From Saccharopolyspora thermophila (lineage in GTDB: Bacteria > Actinomycetota > Actinomycetes > Mycobacteriales > Pseudonocardiaceae), in NCBI RefSeq assembly GCF_014646075.1, contig NZ_BMMT01000001.1, positions 124,001-188,000 on the forward strand: a DNA stretch of 64,000 bases. The letters are read 5' to 3'. This document shows, piece by piece, positions 25,784 to 35,228 of this stretch (position 1 is its first letter; each line of letters starts with the position of its first letter). A program made the position numbers and the translations under genes. The notes under the pieces were generated by a model. It was not told the DNA's origin and searched no databases. It saw nothing but the letters and a program-made list of their open reading frames with translations.

Positions 25784-27796
25784 ATGCTCGGTCGAAACAC
25801 CCGGCGTCGGTCCGCAGCGGTCGCGGCGCTGCTCTGCGCAGCGCTGGCGGGATGCACCAACACGGTGCCGCAGGTACCCGCGCCGAGCCCGACCGCGCCA
25901 CCGGCGGAGTCCCTCCCGGCCACCGGCCTACCGCAGGTGACGCCCCAACCGCAGGAGATGAGGCGGCTCGGCGACGACATCGCGGTGCGCGGCAAGGTCG
26001 AGGTCGTCGTCGACCCGCTGGTCGACCAGCCCACCCGGGACCTCGCGGTGCAGGTGCTCCGGCTGGCCGGAGCCAGCGACGTGGTGGTGCGCGACCCGGG
26101 CCAGCCCGTCGAGGACGCGACCCTGCGGGTACGGATCGGCGACCGCGTCTCGCCGAGCGTGGTCAAGGGCCTGCAGGAGGTCGGCTTTGGCGCGCCCGCC
26201 CCGGTCCCGGCCGAGGGCTACGTGCTGGCCGCGCGGGGTGGCAGCGACCCGACGCTGTTCATCGGCGCCTCCGATCCGGCCGGTGCCTACTACGGGGTGC
26301 AGACACTGCGGCAGATCGCCTCGCCGGGACGCATCGCCGGGGTCGGCATCAACGACCACCCGTCGATGCCGCTGCGCGGCAGTGTCGAGGGCTTCTACGG
26401 CCCACCGTGGACGCACCAGGAGCGCATGGACCAGCTGGCGTTCTACGGCGAGGTCAAGCTGAACACCTACATCTACGCGCCCAAGGACGACCCGTACCAC
26501 CGCGAGCGGTGGCGGGAGCCGTACCCGGCGGACGAGCTGGCCCGGGTGCAGGAGCTGATCCAGCAGGCCAAGGCGCACCACGTGCGGTTCACCTTCGCGC
26601 TCTCCCCGGGCACCTCCATCTGCTACAGCGCCGACTCGGACTTCCGGGCCCTGGTGGCGAAGCTGCAGGCGGTGTACGACGCGGGCGTGCGGGACTTCTC
26701 CGTGCCGCTGGACGACATCACCTACACCCGCTGGAACTGCCCGGGCGACGAGGCGAAGTACGGTGCGGCGTCGGAGGGCGCGGCCGGGCGGGCGCAGGCC
26801 GAGCTGCTGAACCGGGTGCAGCGTGAGTTCGTCGACACCCACCCTGACGTGGCGCCGCTGCAGACCGTGCCGACCGAGTACTCCGATGTCGAAGACTCGG
26901 CGTACAAGTCGGCGATCCGCTCGACGCTGGACCCGCGGGTGCTGGTGATGTGGACCGGGGACGGCGTGATCCCGCGGCGGATCACCGTCGCCGACGCGCA
27001 GGGCGCCGCGAAGGTCTGGGGCCGCAAGGTGTTGCTGTGGGACAACTACCCGGTCAACGACTTCGACGGTTCGGTGGGGCGGGTGCTGCTCGGCCCGTAC
27101 GCCAAGCGCGAGCGGGGGCTGTCCGAGCAGCTCGCCGGCGACATCGTCAACCCGATGAACCAGGCCGCGGCCAGCAAGGTGGTGGAGATCGGCGCGGCCG
27201 ACTTCGCCTGGAACGACGCGGCGTTCGACCCGCAGCGGGCCTGGCGCGCGGCCGCGGAGTACCTGGCCGGGCGGCGGATGGCGGGGGGTGAGCCCAGCCT
27301 GGTGGCCGATCCGGCGACGGTCGAGGCGCTCCTGGTGTTCTTCGACCTGGAGCACATGGCACCGTTGCCCAGCGGACGGCCGTGGCTGGAGCCGGCGCCG
27401 GAACTGGCGCGCCGCCTCGACACGTTCCGCGTGAGCTGGTCGACCGGCGACCACGCGACCGCGATCCGGGAGTTGCGTCCCCACGCGCAGGCGATCGCCG
27501 ACGCGCCGGAGCGCATCCGGGCCGGGGCTCCGGCGGACTTCGTGTCGGACGTGCAGCCGTGGTTGGCCGCCACCGAGCTGTGGGGCGACTCCCTGCTGGC
27601 CACGTTGGACGGGCTGCGGGCGCGGGCGGACGGCGACGAGGGGCCGGCCGTCCAGCACTTCACCGCGGCGCGGCAGCTCGCCGAGCGGGCGGAGCAGATC
27701 AGCACGGTGCCCAGCGAGGTGCGCCCGCAGGGGCCGGTCAAGGTCGCCGACGGCGTCCTGGACACCTTCATCGAGCAGGCGCCCAATCTCCGCTGA
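25784..27796 (+). CDS. GH84 beta-N-acetylhexosaminidase lipoprotein (NagJ/O-GlcNAcase-like)
   Basis: A 670-aa exported lipoprotein with lipobox LAGC (Cys24) after MLGRNTRRRSAAVAALL. An N-terminal GH20b-like domain (about 50-190) precedes the GH84 barrel: SVEGFYGPPWTHQER (about 204-218), NTYIYAPKDDPYHRERWR and the catalytic pair Asp310-Asp311 in VPLDDITYTRWN, followed by MWTGDGVIP and LLWDNYPVNDF. These match enzymes using substrate-assisted catalysis on terminal beta-GlcNAc. The C-terminal about 200 residues are helical, as in NagJ. The likely role is releasing GlcNAc from glycans outside the membrane. Start ATG 25784. No dre-like site was found upstream despite the GlcNAc theme. Confidence 0.9.
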   Translation: MLGRNTRRRSAAVAALLCAALAGCTNTVPQVPAPSPTAPPAESLPATGLPQVTPQPQEMRRLGDDIAVRGKVEVVVDPLVDQPTRDLAVQVLRLAGASDVVVRDPGQPVEDATLRVRIGDRVSPSVVKGLQEVGFGAPAPVPAEGYVLAARGGSDPTLFIGASDPAGAYYGVQTLRQIASPGRIAGVGINDHPSMPLRGSVEGFYGPPWTHQERMDQLAFYGEVKLNTYIYAPKDDPYHRERWREPYPADELARVQELIQQAKAHHVRFTFALSPGTSICYSADSDFRALVAKLQAVYDAGVRDFSVPLDDITYTRWNCPGDEAKYGAASEGAAGRAQAELLNRVQREFVDTHPDVAPLQTVPTEYSDVEDSAYKSAIRSTLDPRVLVMWTGDGVIPRRITVADAQGAAKVWGRKVLLWDNYPVNDFDGSVGRVLLGPYAKRERGLSEQLAGDIVNPMNQAAASKVVEIGAADFAWNDAAFDPQRAWRAAAEYLAGRRMAGGEPSLVADPATVEALLVFFDLEHMAPLPSGRPWLEPAPELARRLDTFRVSWSTGDHATAIRELRPHAQAIADAPERIRAGAPADFVSDVQPWLAATELWGDSLLATLDGLRARADGDEGPAVQHFTAARQLAERAEQISTVPSEVRPQGPVKVADGVLDTFIEQAPNLR

Positions 27797-27843
27797 CCGG
27801 CCTGGCCTGCCCTTCGCCGGAGGCGGACCGCGCGGCGCGCGGG

Positions 27844-28050
27844 TCACTCCTCGGGGACGATGAGCCAGCAGGCCAGGTACAGCAGGATGCCGGTGCCGAA
27901 CCCGAGAAGGGTGGCGGTCAGCATGAGGACGCGGACGATTACCGGGTCCACGCCGACCATCCTGGCCGCGCCGCTGCAGATCCCGGCGATCATCGCGTCG
28001 TCTCGGCTGCGGCGCAGCGTGCGGACTCGAGTGGTGGTGTTCTCGCTCAT
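27844..28050 (-). CDS. Small PspC-domain membrane protein
   Basis: 68 aa. RTLRRSRDDAMIAGICSGAA is the PspC signature, followed by GVDPVIVRVLMLTATLLGFG and a hydrophobic end (TGILLYLACWLIVPEE). PspC proteins are inner-membrane proteins of the phage-shock or envelope-stress response; in actinobacteria short solo copies are common. ATG 28050 (MSENTTTRVR). It is convergent with the GH84 gene and lies downstream of the first SUFU gene on the same strand, 70 nt apart. Confidence 0.88.
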   Translation of the reverse strand: MSENTTTRVRTLRRSRDDAMIAGICSGAARMVGVDPVIVRVLMLTATLLGFGTGILLYLACWLIVPEE

Positions 28051-28120
28051 GCCCCCAGCCTGCGTCCGGGCGGCGTCGGGCACCTCGGGGCGCAACCCGG
28101 AGCGAACCCCGACCCGACCC

Positions 28121-28678
28121 TCAGGCCGTGCCGGGGCGGTGGATGTCGAGAAGGTTGACGCTGTGCTGCTCCCAGCGGTCATACAGCGCGTCGCGGCCGT
28201 AGCGGGCGACCAGTTGCGCTTCGCCGCGGGTGATGGGGATCAGCGTGATCAGCTGGAGCACGGGCTGGCCCGAGTCGTCCAGCAGCACGTCGAACTCGTC
28301 GCCGAGGTACGGGTGCGGCGCGGCCAGCGCCCCGGCGATCTCGGTGTCCGGCAGCAGCACCCGGTCGTTCATGATCAACGCGCCGTAGCCGACCCGGCTG
28401 TCGGACTCGGTCAGCAGTTCGGCGATCACGCCGGTGAGGTGCCGGGCGTAGCGCTCCTGGGAGGACTGCAGCGTGCACAGGAGCTCCTGCGGCAGCGGGG
28501 CGCCCGCGGTGCGGTCCCGGAGTCCGCTGGTCAGCACGGTCACGTGCGCGCCGTCCTCGTGGTCGCAGTAGACGAGGTGGTAACCGCGGTCGCGGCCACC
28601 GGCGGTGCGGCTGTCGGCACCGCGCACCCGGCCGATGTGCTTCTCCACGTGGGCGGGGAATCCGCTGAACCGGCTCAT
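28121..28678 (-). CDS. Suppressor-of-fused (SUFU) domain protein A
   Basis: A 185-aa protein homologous to the SUFU domain (PF05076): HVEKHIGRV, RGYHLVYCDHED, HVTVLTSGLRDR, PQELLCTLQSSQE, LLPDTEIAGALAAPHPYLG and QLITLIPITRGEAQL. Bacterial SUFU proteins are of uncertain function; in some genomes they act as immunity proteins for polymorphic toxins, but no toxin gene is next to this one. ATG 28678 (MSRFSGFPAHV). It is divergent from the MoxR gene, and a paralog lies at 38284-38877 at the far side of the Mo-hydroxylase cluster. Confidence 0.75.
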   Translation of the reverse strand: MSRFSGFPAHVEKHIGRVRGADSRTAGGRDRGYHLVYCDHEDGAHVTVLTSGLRDRTAGAPLPQELLCTLQSSQERYARHLTGVIAELLTESDSRVGYGALIMNDRVLLPDTEIAGALAAPHPYLGDEFDVLLDDSGQPVLQLITLIPITRGEAQLVARYGRDALYDRWEQHSVNLLDIHRPGTA

Positions 28679-28833
28679 GCACCACTCCTCGACTGCCTCC
28701 GGAAGCGCGCAGCGCGGGATCGAGCCCGTCCTGGGCGACTCCTTTCGCGATCGTACGGAAGCGAGCGATCGCCGGATCCGCACCCACCGGGACCGCGGGA
28801 GGAAGGTGATCGCCCTTCCCGCGGTTGTTCGCA

Positions 28834-28845
28834 TACGCTCGCGGC
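28834..28845 (+). promoter_or_regulatory. Leaderless -10 box for the MoxR gene
   Basis: TACGCT (28834-28839) is 6 nt before the ATG at 28846, and no Shine-Dalgarno is present. This is a probable leaderless start of the Mo-hydroxylase maturation genes. Confidence 0.45.
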
Positions 28846-29742
28846 ATGGCGGTGGATGACTCGCTCGACATGAAGTCCCCGGCCGATGTCGCGTCGGCGC
28901 TCAACGAGACCGGCTACCTGCCCGACGAGGGCATCGCGACGGCGGCGTTCCTGGCGATGCGGATGCGTCGCCCGCTGCTGTGCGAGGGCGAACCGGGCAC
29001 CGGCAAGACCGCGCTGGCGCAGGCGCTGGCCAGCGCGCTGGGCCTGCAGCTGATCCGGTTGCAGTGCCACGAGGGCATCGACGCCGCGCAGGCGCTCTAC
29101 GACTGGGACTTCCCCCGCCAGCTGCTGCATCTGCGCACCCTGGAGGCCGCATCCGGCGGCGACCTGGACGCCGAGGCCGCCGAATCATCCCTCTACAGCC
29201 GCCGGTTCCTGCTGGCGCGGCCGCTGCTGCGGGCGCTGCAGGAGTCGCCCTGTGTGCTGTTGGTCGACGAGATCGACCGGGCTGACGACGAGTTCGAGGC
29301 GTTCCTGCTGGAGGTGCTCTCGGAATACGCGGTGACCATTCCGGAGTTCGGAGAGGTACGGGCGTCGGAGCCGCCGATCGTGGTGCTGACGTCCAACCGG
29401 ACGCGCGAGGTGCACGACGCCCTGAAGCGCCGGTGCCTCTACCACTGGCTGGAGCACCCGGACCTGGCGCGTGAGGTGGCGATTTTGCGGCGGCGGCTGC
29501 CGGGCCTGGACACCCGGCTCGCCGAGCAGGTCGCCGCGGCCGTGCAGCGGATGCGGCAGATGGAGCTGCTGAAGCCGCCCGGGGTGGCCGAGGCGTTGGA
29601 CTGGGCTCGGGCGCTGCAGGCGCTCGACCAGGACGAACTGGACACCGAGGTCGCCGCGACGACCCTGGGCGCGGTGCTGAAGTACCGCGAGGACGCCGAA
29701 CGCGTCCGAGCCGCCGGCGTCCTCGCGACGCCCGAGAACTGA
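28846..29742 (+). CDS. MoxR-type AAA+ ATPase (CoxD-like)
   Basis: 298 aa. Walker A GEPGTGKTALAQAL (about 47-60), Walker B VLLVDEIDRADDEFEAFLLE and sensor VLTSNRTREVHDALKRRCLYHWL identify the MoxR/CoxD branch. These ATPases act with VWA-domain partners to mature metalloenzymes; CoxD-type members assist assembly of the Mo-Cu site of CO dehydrogenase. It is followed 49 nt later by the VWA gene and then XdhC and the hydroxylase subunits, so a maturation role for this cluster is inferred. ATG 28846, leaderless. Confidence 0.85.
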   Translation: MAVDDSLDMKSPADVASALNETGYLPDEGIATAAFLAMRMRRPLLCEGEPGTGKTALAQALASALGLQLIRLQCHEGIDAAQALYDWDFPRQLLHLRTLEAASGGDLDAEAAESSLYSRRFLLARPLLRALQESPCVLLVDEIDRADDEFEAFLLEVLSEYAVTIPEFGEVRASEPPIVVLTSNRTREVHDALKRRCLYHWLEHPDLAREVAILRRRLPGLDTRLAEQVAAAVQRMRQMELLKPPGVAEALDWARALQALDQDELDTEVAATTLGAVLKYREDAERVRAAGVLATPEN

Positions 29743-29791
29743 ACCGCCGGGTGGGCGGACCGGACGCCCACCCCGCACCCGGAGGGGGCAC

Positions 29792-30925
29792 ATGCGCACC
29801 GTGACCGGCCTGGTCGGGTTCGCCCGCGCGCTGCGGCACTCGGGCATGGCCTGCGGTCCCACCCGGGTGCAGGCGTTCCTCGACGCCGTCGAGCACGTCG
29901 GTCTGGACGACCGCGACGCGGTCTACTGGGCCGGGCGTCTCACGCTGTGCTCCGACCCGGACGACGTGCCCCGCTACGACGCGGCCTTCGACTGCTGGTT
30001 CGGCGGTGCCGCGCTGTTGACCGAACCCCCGGGCCACGCGCTGCCGCGTCCGACGCGCATCGCCGCGCTCGCCGGCACGGACGCCGCGGGCGGCGGCGAG
30101 GACGCGGACGAGCCGCTGGCCGCGGCCGCCAGCGACGCGGAGGTGCTGCGTCGCCGCGACCTCTCCGAGCTGGGCGACGCCGAGCGCGAACACCTGCGCC
30201 GCATGCTCGCTGTGCTGCGTCCGGAACCGCCGTCCCGGCCCGCGCTGCGCCACCGGCGCAGCAGGCGCGGCGCGCTCAGCTCCCGCGACACGCTGCGCGC
30301 CATGCTGCGCTCCGGCGGCGAACCGGTGCGGCTCGCGCGGCGGCGCCGCTCGCGTCGTCCGCGCCGCGTGGTGTTGCTCGTCGACGTGTCTGGTTCGATG
30401 AGCCCGTACGCCGACGCGCTGCTGCGCTTCGCGCACGTGGTGGTGCGGCGTTCTCCGGGCAGCACCGAGGTTTTCACGCTCGGCACGCGGATGACGCGGG
30501 TGAGCAGGCAGCTGCGGCAGCGGGATCCGGAAGTCGCGCTGGGCGCGGCGTCGCGGGCCGTCCCGGACTTCTCCGGTGGCACGCGGCTGGGCGAGACGCT
30601 GCGGGTTTTCCTGGACCGGTGGGGCCAGCGCGGCGTGGCGCGCGGCTCGGTGGTGGTGCTGTTCTCCGACGGCTGGGAACGCGGCGACGCCGCGGAACTC
30701 GGCGACCAGATGCGGCGGTTGCGCCGGCTGGCGCGGGCGGTGATCTGGGCCAACCCGCACGCCGGGCACGACGGCTACCAGCCGGTGCAGTCCGGAATCG
30801 TGGCGGCCATGCCGCACGTTGACCGGATGGTGGCGGGGCACAGCCTGAGGTCGTTGGAGGACGTGTGGTCGTGGGTGCGGCGCCTCGCGCAACCCGGCGC
30901 CGACCCGGTCGGATCCCGGAGTTGA
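29792..30925 (+). CDS. VWA-domain protein (CoxE-like)
   Basis: 377 aa. The N-terminal half (VTGLVGFARALRHSGMACGP) is typical of CoxE proteins. A basic linker leads to a VWA fold whose MIDAS motif DVSGSMS starts at Asp198, followed by GTRMTRVSRQL, GGTRLGETL and VVLFSDGWERGD. CoxE works with the CoxD/MoxR ATPase in post-translational maturation of Mo hydroxylases. ATG 29792 has GGAGGGGG 3 nt upstream. It is the second gene of the maturation block. Confidence 0.85.
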   Translation: MRTVTGLVGFARALRHSGMACGPTRVQAFLDAVEHVGLDDRDAVYWAGRLTLCSDPDDVPRYDAAFDCWFGGAALLTEPPGHALPRPTRIAALAGTDAAGGGEDADEPLAAAASDAEVLRRRDLSELGDAEREHLRRMLAVLRPEPPSRPALRHRRSRRGALSSRDTLRAMLRSGGEPVRLARRRRSRRPRRVVLLVDVSGSMSPYADALLRFAHVVVRRSPGSTEVFTLGTRMTRVSRQLRQRDPEVALGAASRAVPDFSGGTRLGETLRVFLDRWGQRGVARGSVVVLFSDGWERGDAAELGDQMRRLRRLARAVIWANPHAGHDGYQPVQSGIVAAMPHVDRMVAGHSLRSLEDVWSWVRRLAQPGADPVGSRS

Positions 30926-30989
30926 CCGGCGTCCCCGGAGCGAGTGGGACTGCCGCGCTGGACAGGCGCAACAGGAGCGGAGGTGCGCT

Positions 30990-32108
30990 GTGCGTGACGT
31001 ACTGGACGAGTTGACCAAGCGGTGGGAGGCGGGTGAGGCCGTCGGGCTGGGCACCGTGGTCGGAACGTTCCGGTCCGCGCCCCGGCCGCCGGGTGCGGCG
31101 ATGCTGGTGACCAGCGGTGGCGAAGCCGTCGGCAGCGTCTCCGGCGGCTGCGTCGAGGGCGCCGTCTACGAGGAGGCCACCGGCGTGCTGCACGGCGCCC
31201 CGCCGGTGCTCCAGCGCTACGGCGTCAGCGACGACGACGCCTTCGCCGTCGGCCTGACCTGCGGCGGGATCATCGACATCTTCGTGGAGCGGGTGGACCG
31301 GGAGACCTTCCCGGAACTCGACGTGGTCGCCGCCTCGGTGCGCGCCGAGGAACCGGTCGCGGTGGCCACCGTCGTGGAGCACCCGGACGCCGAGCGGGTC
31401 GGCTCGCACCTGCTGGTCTGGCGCGAGCGCACCAGGGGCGGGCTGGGCTCGGAGCGGATCGACGCGGCGGTCACCGACGACGCGCGCGGCATGCTGGCCA
31501 GCGGGCGCAGCGGCGTCATCGAGTACGGGCCGGAGGGTCAGCGCCGTGGTGAGGGACTGAAGGTGTTCGTGAACTCCTTCGAGCCACCGCCACGCATGCT
31601 GGTGTTCGGCGCGATCGACTTCGCCGCCGCGATGGCTCGCATGGGCGCGTTCCTCGGTTACCGCGTCACGGTCTGCGACGCGCGCCCGGTGTTCGCGACC
31701 CGCAGCCGCTTCCCCGGGGTGGACGACGTGGTCGTGGACTGGCCGCACCGCTACCTGGCCGCCGAGGTGGAGGCCGGGCGGGTCGACGAGCGCACCGCGG
31801 TCATGGTGCTCACCCACGACCCGAAGTTCGACGTGCCGGTGCTGGAGGTGGCGCTGCGGCAGAACCTCGGCTACGTGGGCGCGATGGGGTCCCGCCGCAC
31901 TCACGACGACCGGCTGCGGCGGCTGCGGGAGCAGGGTCTGACCGACGCGGAGCTGGCGAAGCTGTCCTCGCCGATCGGCCTGGATCTCGGCGCGCGGACC
32001 CCGGAGGAGACCGCGGTGTCCATCGCGGCGGAGCTGATCGCGTTGCGCTGGGGTGGTCGCGGAGTGCGACTGTCTGAAGGCGAGGGGCCGATCCACCATC
32101 ACCCGTGA
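30990..32108 (+). CDS. XdhC/CoxI-family Mo-cofactor sulfuration/insertion factor (CoxF-like)
   Basis: 372 aa. The N-terminal XdhC_CoxI domain shows [20 protein letters not shown] and [16 protein letters not shown], whose conserved cysteine is present, and [12 protein letters not shown]. The C-terminal Rossmann-like XdhC_C domain shows [18 protein letters not shown] and ends [20 protein letters not shown]. XdhC proteins bind Moco, support its sulfuration and deliver it to xanthine-dehydrogenase-family enzymes. GTG 30990 has GGAGG 6 nt upstream. It directly precedes the hydroxylase structural genes, its likely client. Confidence 0.88.
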   Translation: MRDVLDELTKRWEAGEAVGLGTVVGTFRSAPRPPGAAMLVTSGGEAVGSVSGGCVEGAVYEEATGVLHGAPPVLQRYGVSDDDAFAVGLTCGGIIDIFVERVDRETFPELDVVAASVRAEEPVAVATVVEHPDAERVGSHLLVWRERTRGGLGSERIDAAVTDDARGMLASGRSGVIEYGPEGQRRGEGLKVFVNSFEPPPRMLVFGAIDFAAAMARMGAFLGYRVTVCDARPVFATRSRFPGVDDVVVDWPHRYLAAEVEAGRVDERTAVMVLTHDPKFDVPVLEVALRQNLGYVGAMGSRRTHDDRLRRLREQGLTDAELAKLSSPIGLDLGARTPEETAVSIAAELIALRWGGRGVRLSEGEGPIHHHP

Positions 32109-32150
32109 GCGCGCTTGCCCGCGTCCGGTCGGCGTAGCAGGCTCTACCAG

Positions 32151-32166
32151 AGTGACGCCCGTCACC
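32151..32166. promoter_or_regulatory. CRP-family site upstream of the Mo-hydroxylase structural genes
   Basis: AGTGACGCCCGTCACC contains GTGA-N6-TCAC, the core CRP/GlxR pattern, about 67-82 nt before the small-subunit ATG. A perfect site of the same type lies upstream of rpf. It suggests cAMP-linked (carbon-status) control of the hydroxylase. Confidence 0.5.
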
Positions 32167-32232
32167 CAGGCGGAGCAGTCCGATCCCGATCGTCCGCGCA
32201 CGCGGGCCAGCGTTCCACCACGAGGAGGCGCA

Positions 32233-32799
32233 ATGCCGCGCATCACCGTCAACGTGGACGGCACACGGTTCACCGATGAGGTGGAGCCGCGCATGCTGCT
32301 CGTCCAGTACCTCCGCGAACGTCTCGGCAAGGTAGGCACCGTCGTCGGTTGCGACACCAGCAACTGCGGGGCCTGCACCGTTCACCTGAACGGGCACAGC
32401 GTCAAGTCGTGCTCCGTCCTGGCGGTGCAGGCCGACGGGCACGACGTCACCACCATCGAAGGACTGGCCCAGGACGGCCGGCTGCACCCGCTGCAGCAGG
32501 CGTTCCACGACAACCACGCGCTCCAGTGCGGGTTCTGCACCCCCGGGATGATCATGCAGGCCCTGGACCTGCTGGCCGAGGTGCCCGACCCCGACGAGGA
32601 GCAGGTGCGGGAGGGTCTGGAGGGCAACCTCTGCCGCTGCACCGGCTACCAGAACATCGTCCGTGCCGTCCGCGACGCCGCGCAGCGCATGAAGCCCGGC
32701 GCCGGACCGGCGGTGGAGCACACCGAAGACACACCGGTACCCCGCACACCCGCGGACGAGCACGCCCAGGAGAAGGTGACGGGAGGTCGGCAGTCATGA
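32233..32799 (+). CDS. Mo-hydroxylase [2Fe-2S] small subunit (CoxS-like)
   Basis: 188 aa. The plant-ferredoxin-type N-terminal cluster motif is CDTSNCGAC with the fourth Cys in [10 protein letters not shown]. The C-terminal helical domain carries [10 protein letters not shown] and [15 protein letters not shown] for the second cluster. It passes electrons from the Mo site to FAD. A non-conserved tail of about 30 residues follows the usual end. ATG 32233 has GAGGAGG 5 nt upstream. The stop overlaps the large-subunit start (ATGA), so the subunits are co-translated in the order small-large-medium. Confidence 0.93.
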   Translation: MPRITVNVDGTRFTDEVEPRMLLVQYLRERLGKVGTVVGCDTSNCGACTVHLNGHSVKSCSVLAVQADGHDVTTIEGLAQDGRLHPLQQAFHDNHALQCGFCTPGMIMQALDLLAEVPDPDEEQVREGLEGNLCRCTGYQNIVRAVRDAAQRMKPGAGPAVEHTEDTPVPRTPADEHAQEKVTGGRQS

Positions 32800-35228
32800 C
32801 ATCGGTCCTGGAGCCCGAGCTCGGGCGCGCCCGTCGGCGCAAGGAGGACGCGCGGCTGATCACCGGCCGCACCCGCTGGACCGACAACATCAACCCCCCG
32901 GGCACGCTGCACCTGGCGATCCTGCGCAGCCCCGTCGCGCACGCCCGGATCCTCTCGATCAACACCGAGCAGGCCCGCCAGATGTCCGGCGTGGTCGCCG
33001 TCGTCACCGGCCGGGACGTGGCCGACGAGCAGGGCAGCCTGCCGTGCGCCTGGCCGATCACCGAGGACATGAAGGCCCCCAAGGCCCCGCCGCTGGCGGT
33101 GGACGAGGTTCGCTTCGCCGGTGAGGCGGTGGCGGTCGTCGTGGCCCGCAGCGCGGCCGAGGCCCGCGACGCCCTGGACGTCATCGACGTCGACTACGAG
33201 GACCTGCCCGTCGTGCTGGACATGGAGGCGGCGCTGCGGGACGACTCTCCGCTGGTGCACGAGGACATCGGCACCAACCGCAACGCCACCTGGACGTTCG
33301 ACTCGGCGCAGGCCGGCACCGGCGGTGACGTGGAGCAGGCGCTGTCCAGCGCCGAGGTGCGTATTGACCGGACGTTCCGGCAGCAGCGGCTGATCCCGGC
33401 GTTCATGGAACCCCGGTCGGTCGTTGTCGACCCGACCGGCGAGCAGATCACCATGTGGTCGGCCACCCAGGTGCCGCACATCCTGCGGCTCATGCTGGCC
33501 ATGACGCTGGGCGTGCCGGAGCACAAGATCCGGGTGATCGCACCGGACGTGGGCGGCGGCTTCGGCGGCAAGCTCCAGGTGACCCCGGAGGAGGTCATCG
33601 TCTTCCTGCTGGCCCGCCGACTGGGGCGGCCGGTGAAGTGGACCGAGACGCGTTCGGAGACGATGGTCTCGGCGCACCACGGCCGCGACCAGATCCAGAA
33701 GCTGTCCCTGGCGGCCCGCCGCGACGGCACGATCACCGGCCTCAAGGTCGAGCTGCTCGCCGACATGGGCGCCTACCTGCGGCTGGTCACCCCGGGCGTG
33801 CCGATTCTCGGCGCGTTCATGTTCAACGCCATTTACAAAATCCCCGCCTACCACTTCAGCTGCACCAACGTCTTCACCAACAAGACGCCCACCGACGCCT
33901 ACCGCGGCGCGGGCCGTCCGGAGGCCACCTTCGCCATCGAGCGGATGATGGACGAGCTGGCGCACGAGCTGGGCATGGATCCGATGGAGGTGCGGCGGAA
34001 GAACTGGATCAACCACGACGAGTTCCCGTACACCACGGTCGCCGGGCTGACCTACGACTCCGGCAACTACGAGGCGGCGACCGACCGGGCGATGGAGCTG
34101 TTCGGCTACGACGCGCTGCGCGCGGAGCAGGCTGAGCGGCGCCGCACCGGCGACCCGGTCCAGCTGGGCGTCGGCATCTCGACGTTCACCGAGATGTGCG
34201 GGCTGGCGCCGTCGCGGGTGCTGGGCTCGCTGTCCTACGGCGCCGGCGGCTGGGAGCACGCGGCGATCCGCGTGCTGGCCTCCGGCAAGGTCGAGGTCGT
34301 CACGGGCTCCTCGCCGCACGGGCAGGGCCACGAGACGGCGTGGAGCCAGATCGTCGCCGACCGGCTCGGGGTGCCGTTCGAGGACGTCGAGGTGCTGCAC
34401 GGCGACACCCAGGTCTCGCCGAAGGGCCTGGACACCTACGGGTCGCGGTCGCTGGCCGTCGGCGGCATGGCGGTGGTGGCCGCGGCGGACAAGGTCATTG
34501 CCAAGGCCAAGCGGATCGCCGCGCACGTCCTCGAATGCGCCGAGGACGACGTGGAGTTCACCGCCGGGAAGTTCGGGGTGCGCGGCACCGACCGCGGTGT
34601 CTCGCTGGCCGAGGTGGCGCTGGCCGCGTTCGCCGCGCACGACCTGCCCGAAGGGGTGGAGCCGAGCCTCGACGCGGAAGCGACCTACGACCCGGAGAAC
34701 TTCTCGTTCCCGCACGGCACCCACCTGTGTGCCGTCGAGGTGGACACCGAGACGGGACGGGTGAAGATCCGCAGGTACGTCTGCGTCGACGATGTCGGCA
34801 CCGTGATCAACCCGCTGCTCGTGGAGGGCCAGGTGCACGGCGGGCTCGCGCAGGGCATCGCGCAGGCGCTGTTCGAGGAGGCGGTCTACGACGAGAGCGG
34901 CACGCTGACCACGGCGACGCTGGCCGACTACCTGGTGCCGTCCGCGGTGGACCTGCCCGAGTTCGTCACCGACCGCACCGAGACGCGCGCGACGTCCAAC
35001 CCGCTGGGCGTCAAGGGCGTCGGCGAGGCGGGCACCATCGCCTCTACGCCCGCGGTGGTGAACGCGGTGGTCGACGCGTTGCGGCCGATGGGCGTCAACG
35101 ATGTGGAGATGCCGTGCTCGCCGCAGCGCGTGTGGCGAGCCATCACCGGTGCCCGCCCCAGCGGGGCGACCGCGCCGGAGGCCGGTGGAGGACTCGGTTC
35201 GATGGACGCCCAGGGAGGTGCCCGGTGA
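32796..35228 (+). CDS. Mo-hydroxylase large subunit, form II CO-dehydrogenase-like (CoxL family)
   Basis: 810 aa, xanthine-oxidase family. Seen: [20 protein letters not shown] at the start, [17 protein letters not shown], the active-site loop AYRGAGR (368-374), [14 protein letters not shown], and [13 protein letters not shown] with the catalytic Glu near the C-terminus. In CoxL nomenclature AYRGAGR marks form II; true CO dehydrogenases (form I) have AYxCSFR with a Cu-binding Cys, which is absent here. CO is therefore not a safe substrate assignment; it may oxidise an aldehyde, purine or other small aromatic compound. Start ATG 32796 overlaps the small-subunit stop. Confidence 0.92.
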   Translation: MTSVLEPELGRARRRKEDARLITGRTRWTDNINPPGTLHLAILRSPVAHARILSINTEQARQMSGVVAVVTGRDVADEQGSLPCAWPITEDMKAPKAPPLAVDEVRFAGEAVAVVVARSAAEARDALDVIDVDYEDLPVVLDMEAALRDDSPLVHEDIGTNRNATWTFDSAQAGTGGDVEQALSSAEVRIDRTFRQQRLIPAFMEPRSVVVDPTGEQITMWSATQVPHILRLMLAMTLGVPEHKIRVIAPDVGGGFGGKLQVTPEEVIVFLLARRLGRPVKWTETRSETMVSAHHGRDQIQKLSLAARRDGTITGLKVELLADMGAYLRLVTPGVPILGAFMFNAIYKIPAYHFSCTNVFTNKTPTDAYRGAGRPEATFAIERMMDELAHELGMDPMEVRRKNWINHDEFPYTTVAGLTYDSGNYEAATDRAMELFGYDALRAEQAERRRTGDPVQLGVGISTFTEMCGLAPSRVLGSLSYGAGGWEHAAIRVLASGKVEVVTGSSPHGQGHETAWSQIVADRLGVPFEDVEVLHGDTQVSPKGLDTYGSRSLAVGGMAVVAAADKVIAKAKRIAAHVLECAEDDVEFTAGKFGVRGTDRGVSLAEVALAAFAAHDLPEGVEPSLDAEATYDPENFSFPHGTHLCAVEVDTETGRVKIRRYVCVDDVGTVINPLLVEGQVHGGLAQGIAQALFEEAVYDESGTLTTATLADYLVPSAVDLPEFVTDRTETRATSNPLGVKGVGEAGTIASTPAVVNAVVDALRPMGVNDVEMPCSPQRVWRAITGARPSGATAPEAGGGLGSMDAQGGAR

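Noticed and set aside
28121-28678. SUFU protein as a toxin-immunity gene
   Set aside because: No polymorphic toxin, WXG100 or secretion gene is adjacent to either SUFU copy.
32796-35228. Assignment of the large subunit as true CO dehydrogenase (CoxL form I)
   Set aside because: The active-site loop reads AYRGAGR, lacking the Cys of AYxCSFR, so only form II/CoxL-like can be claimed.
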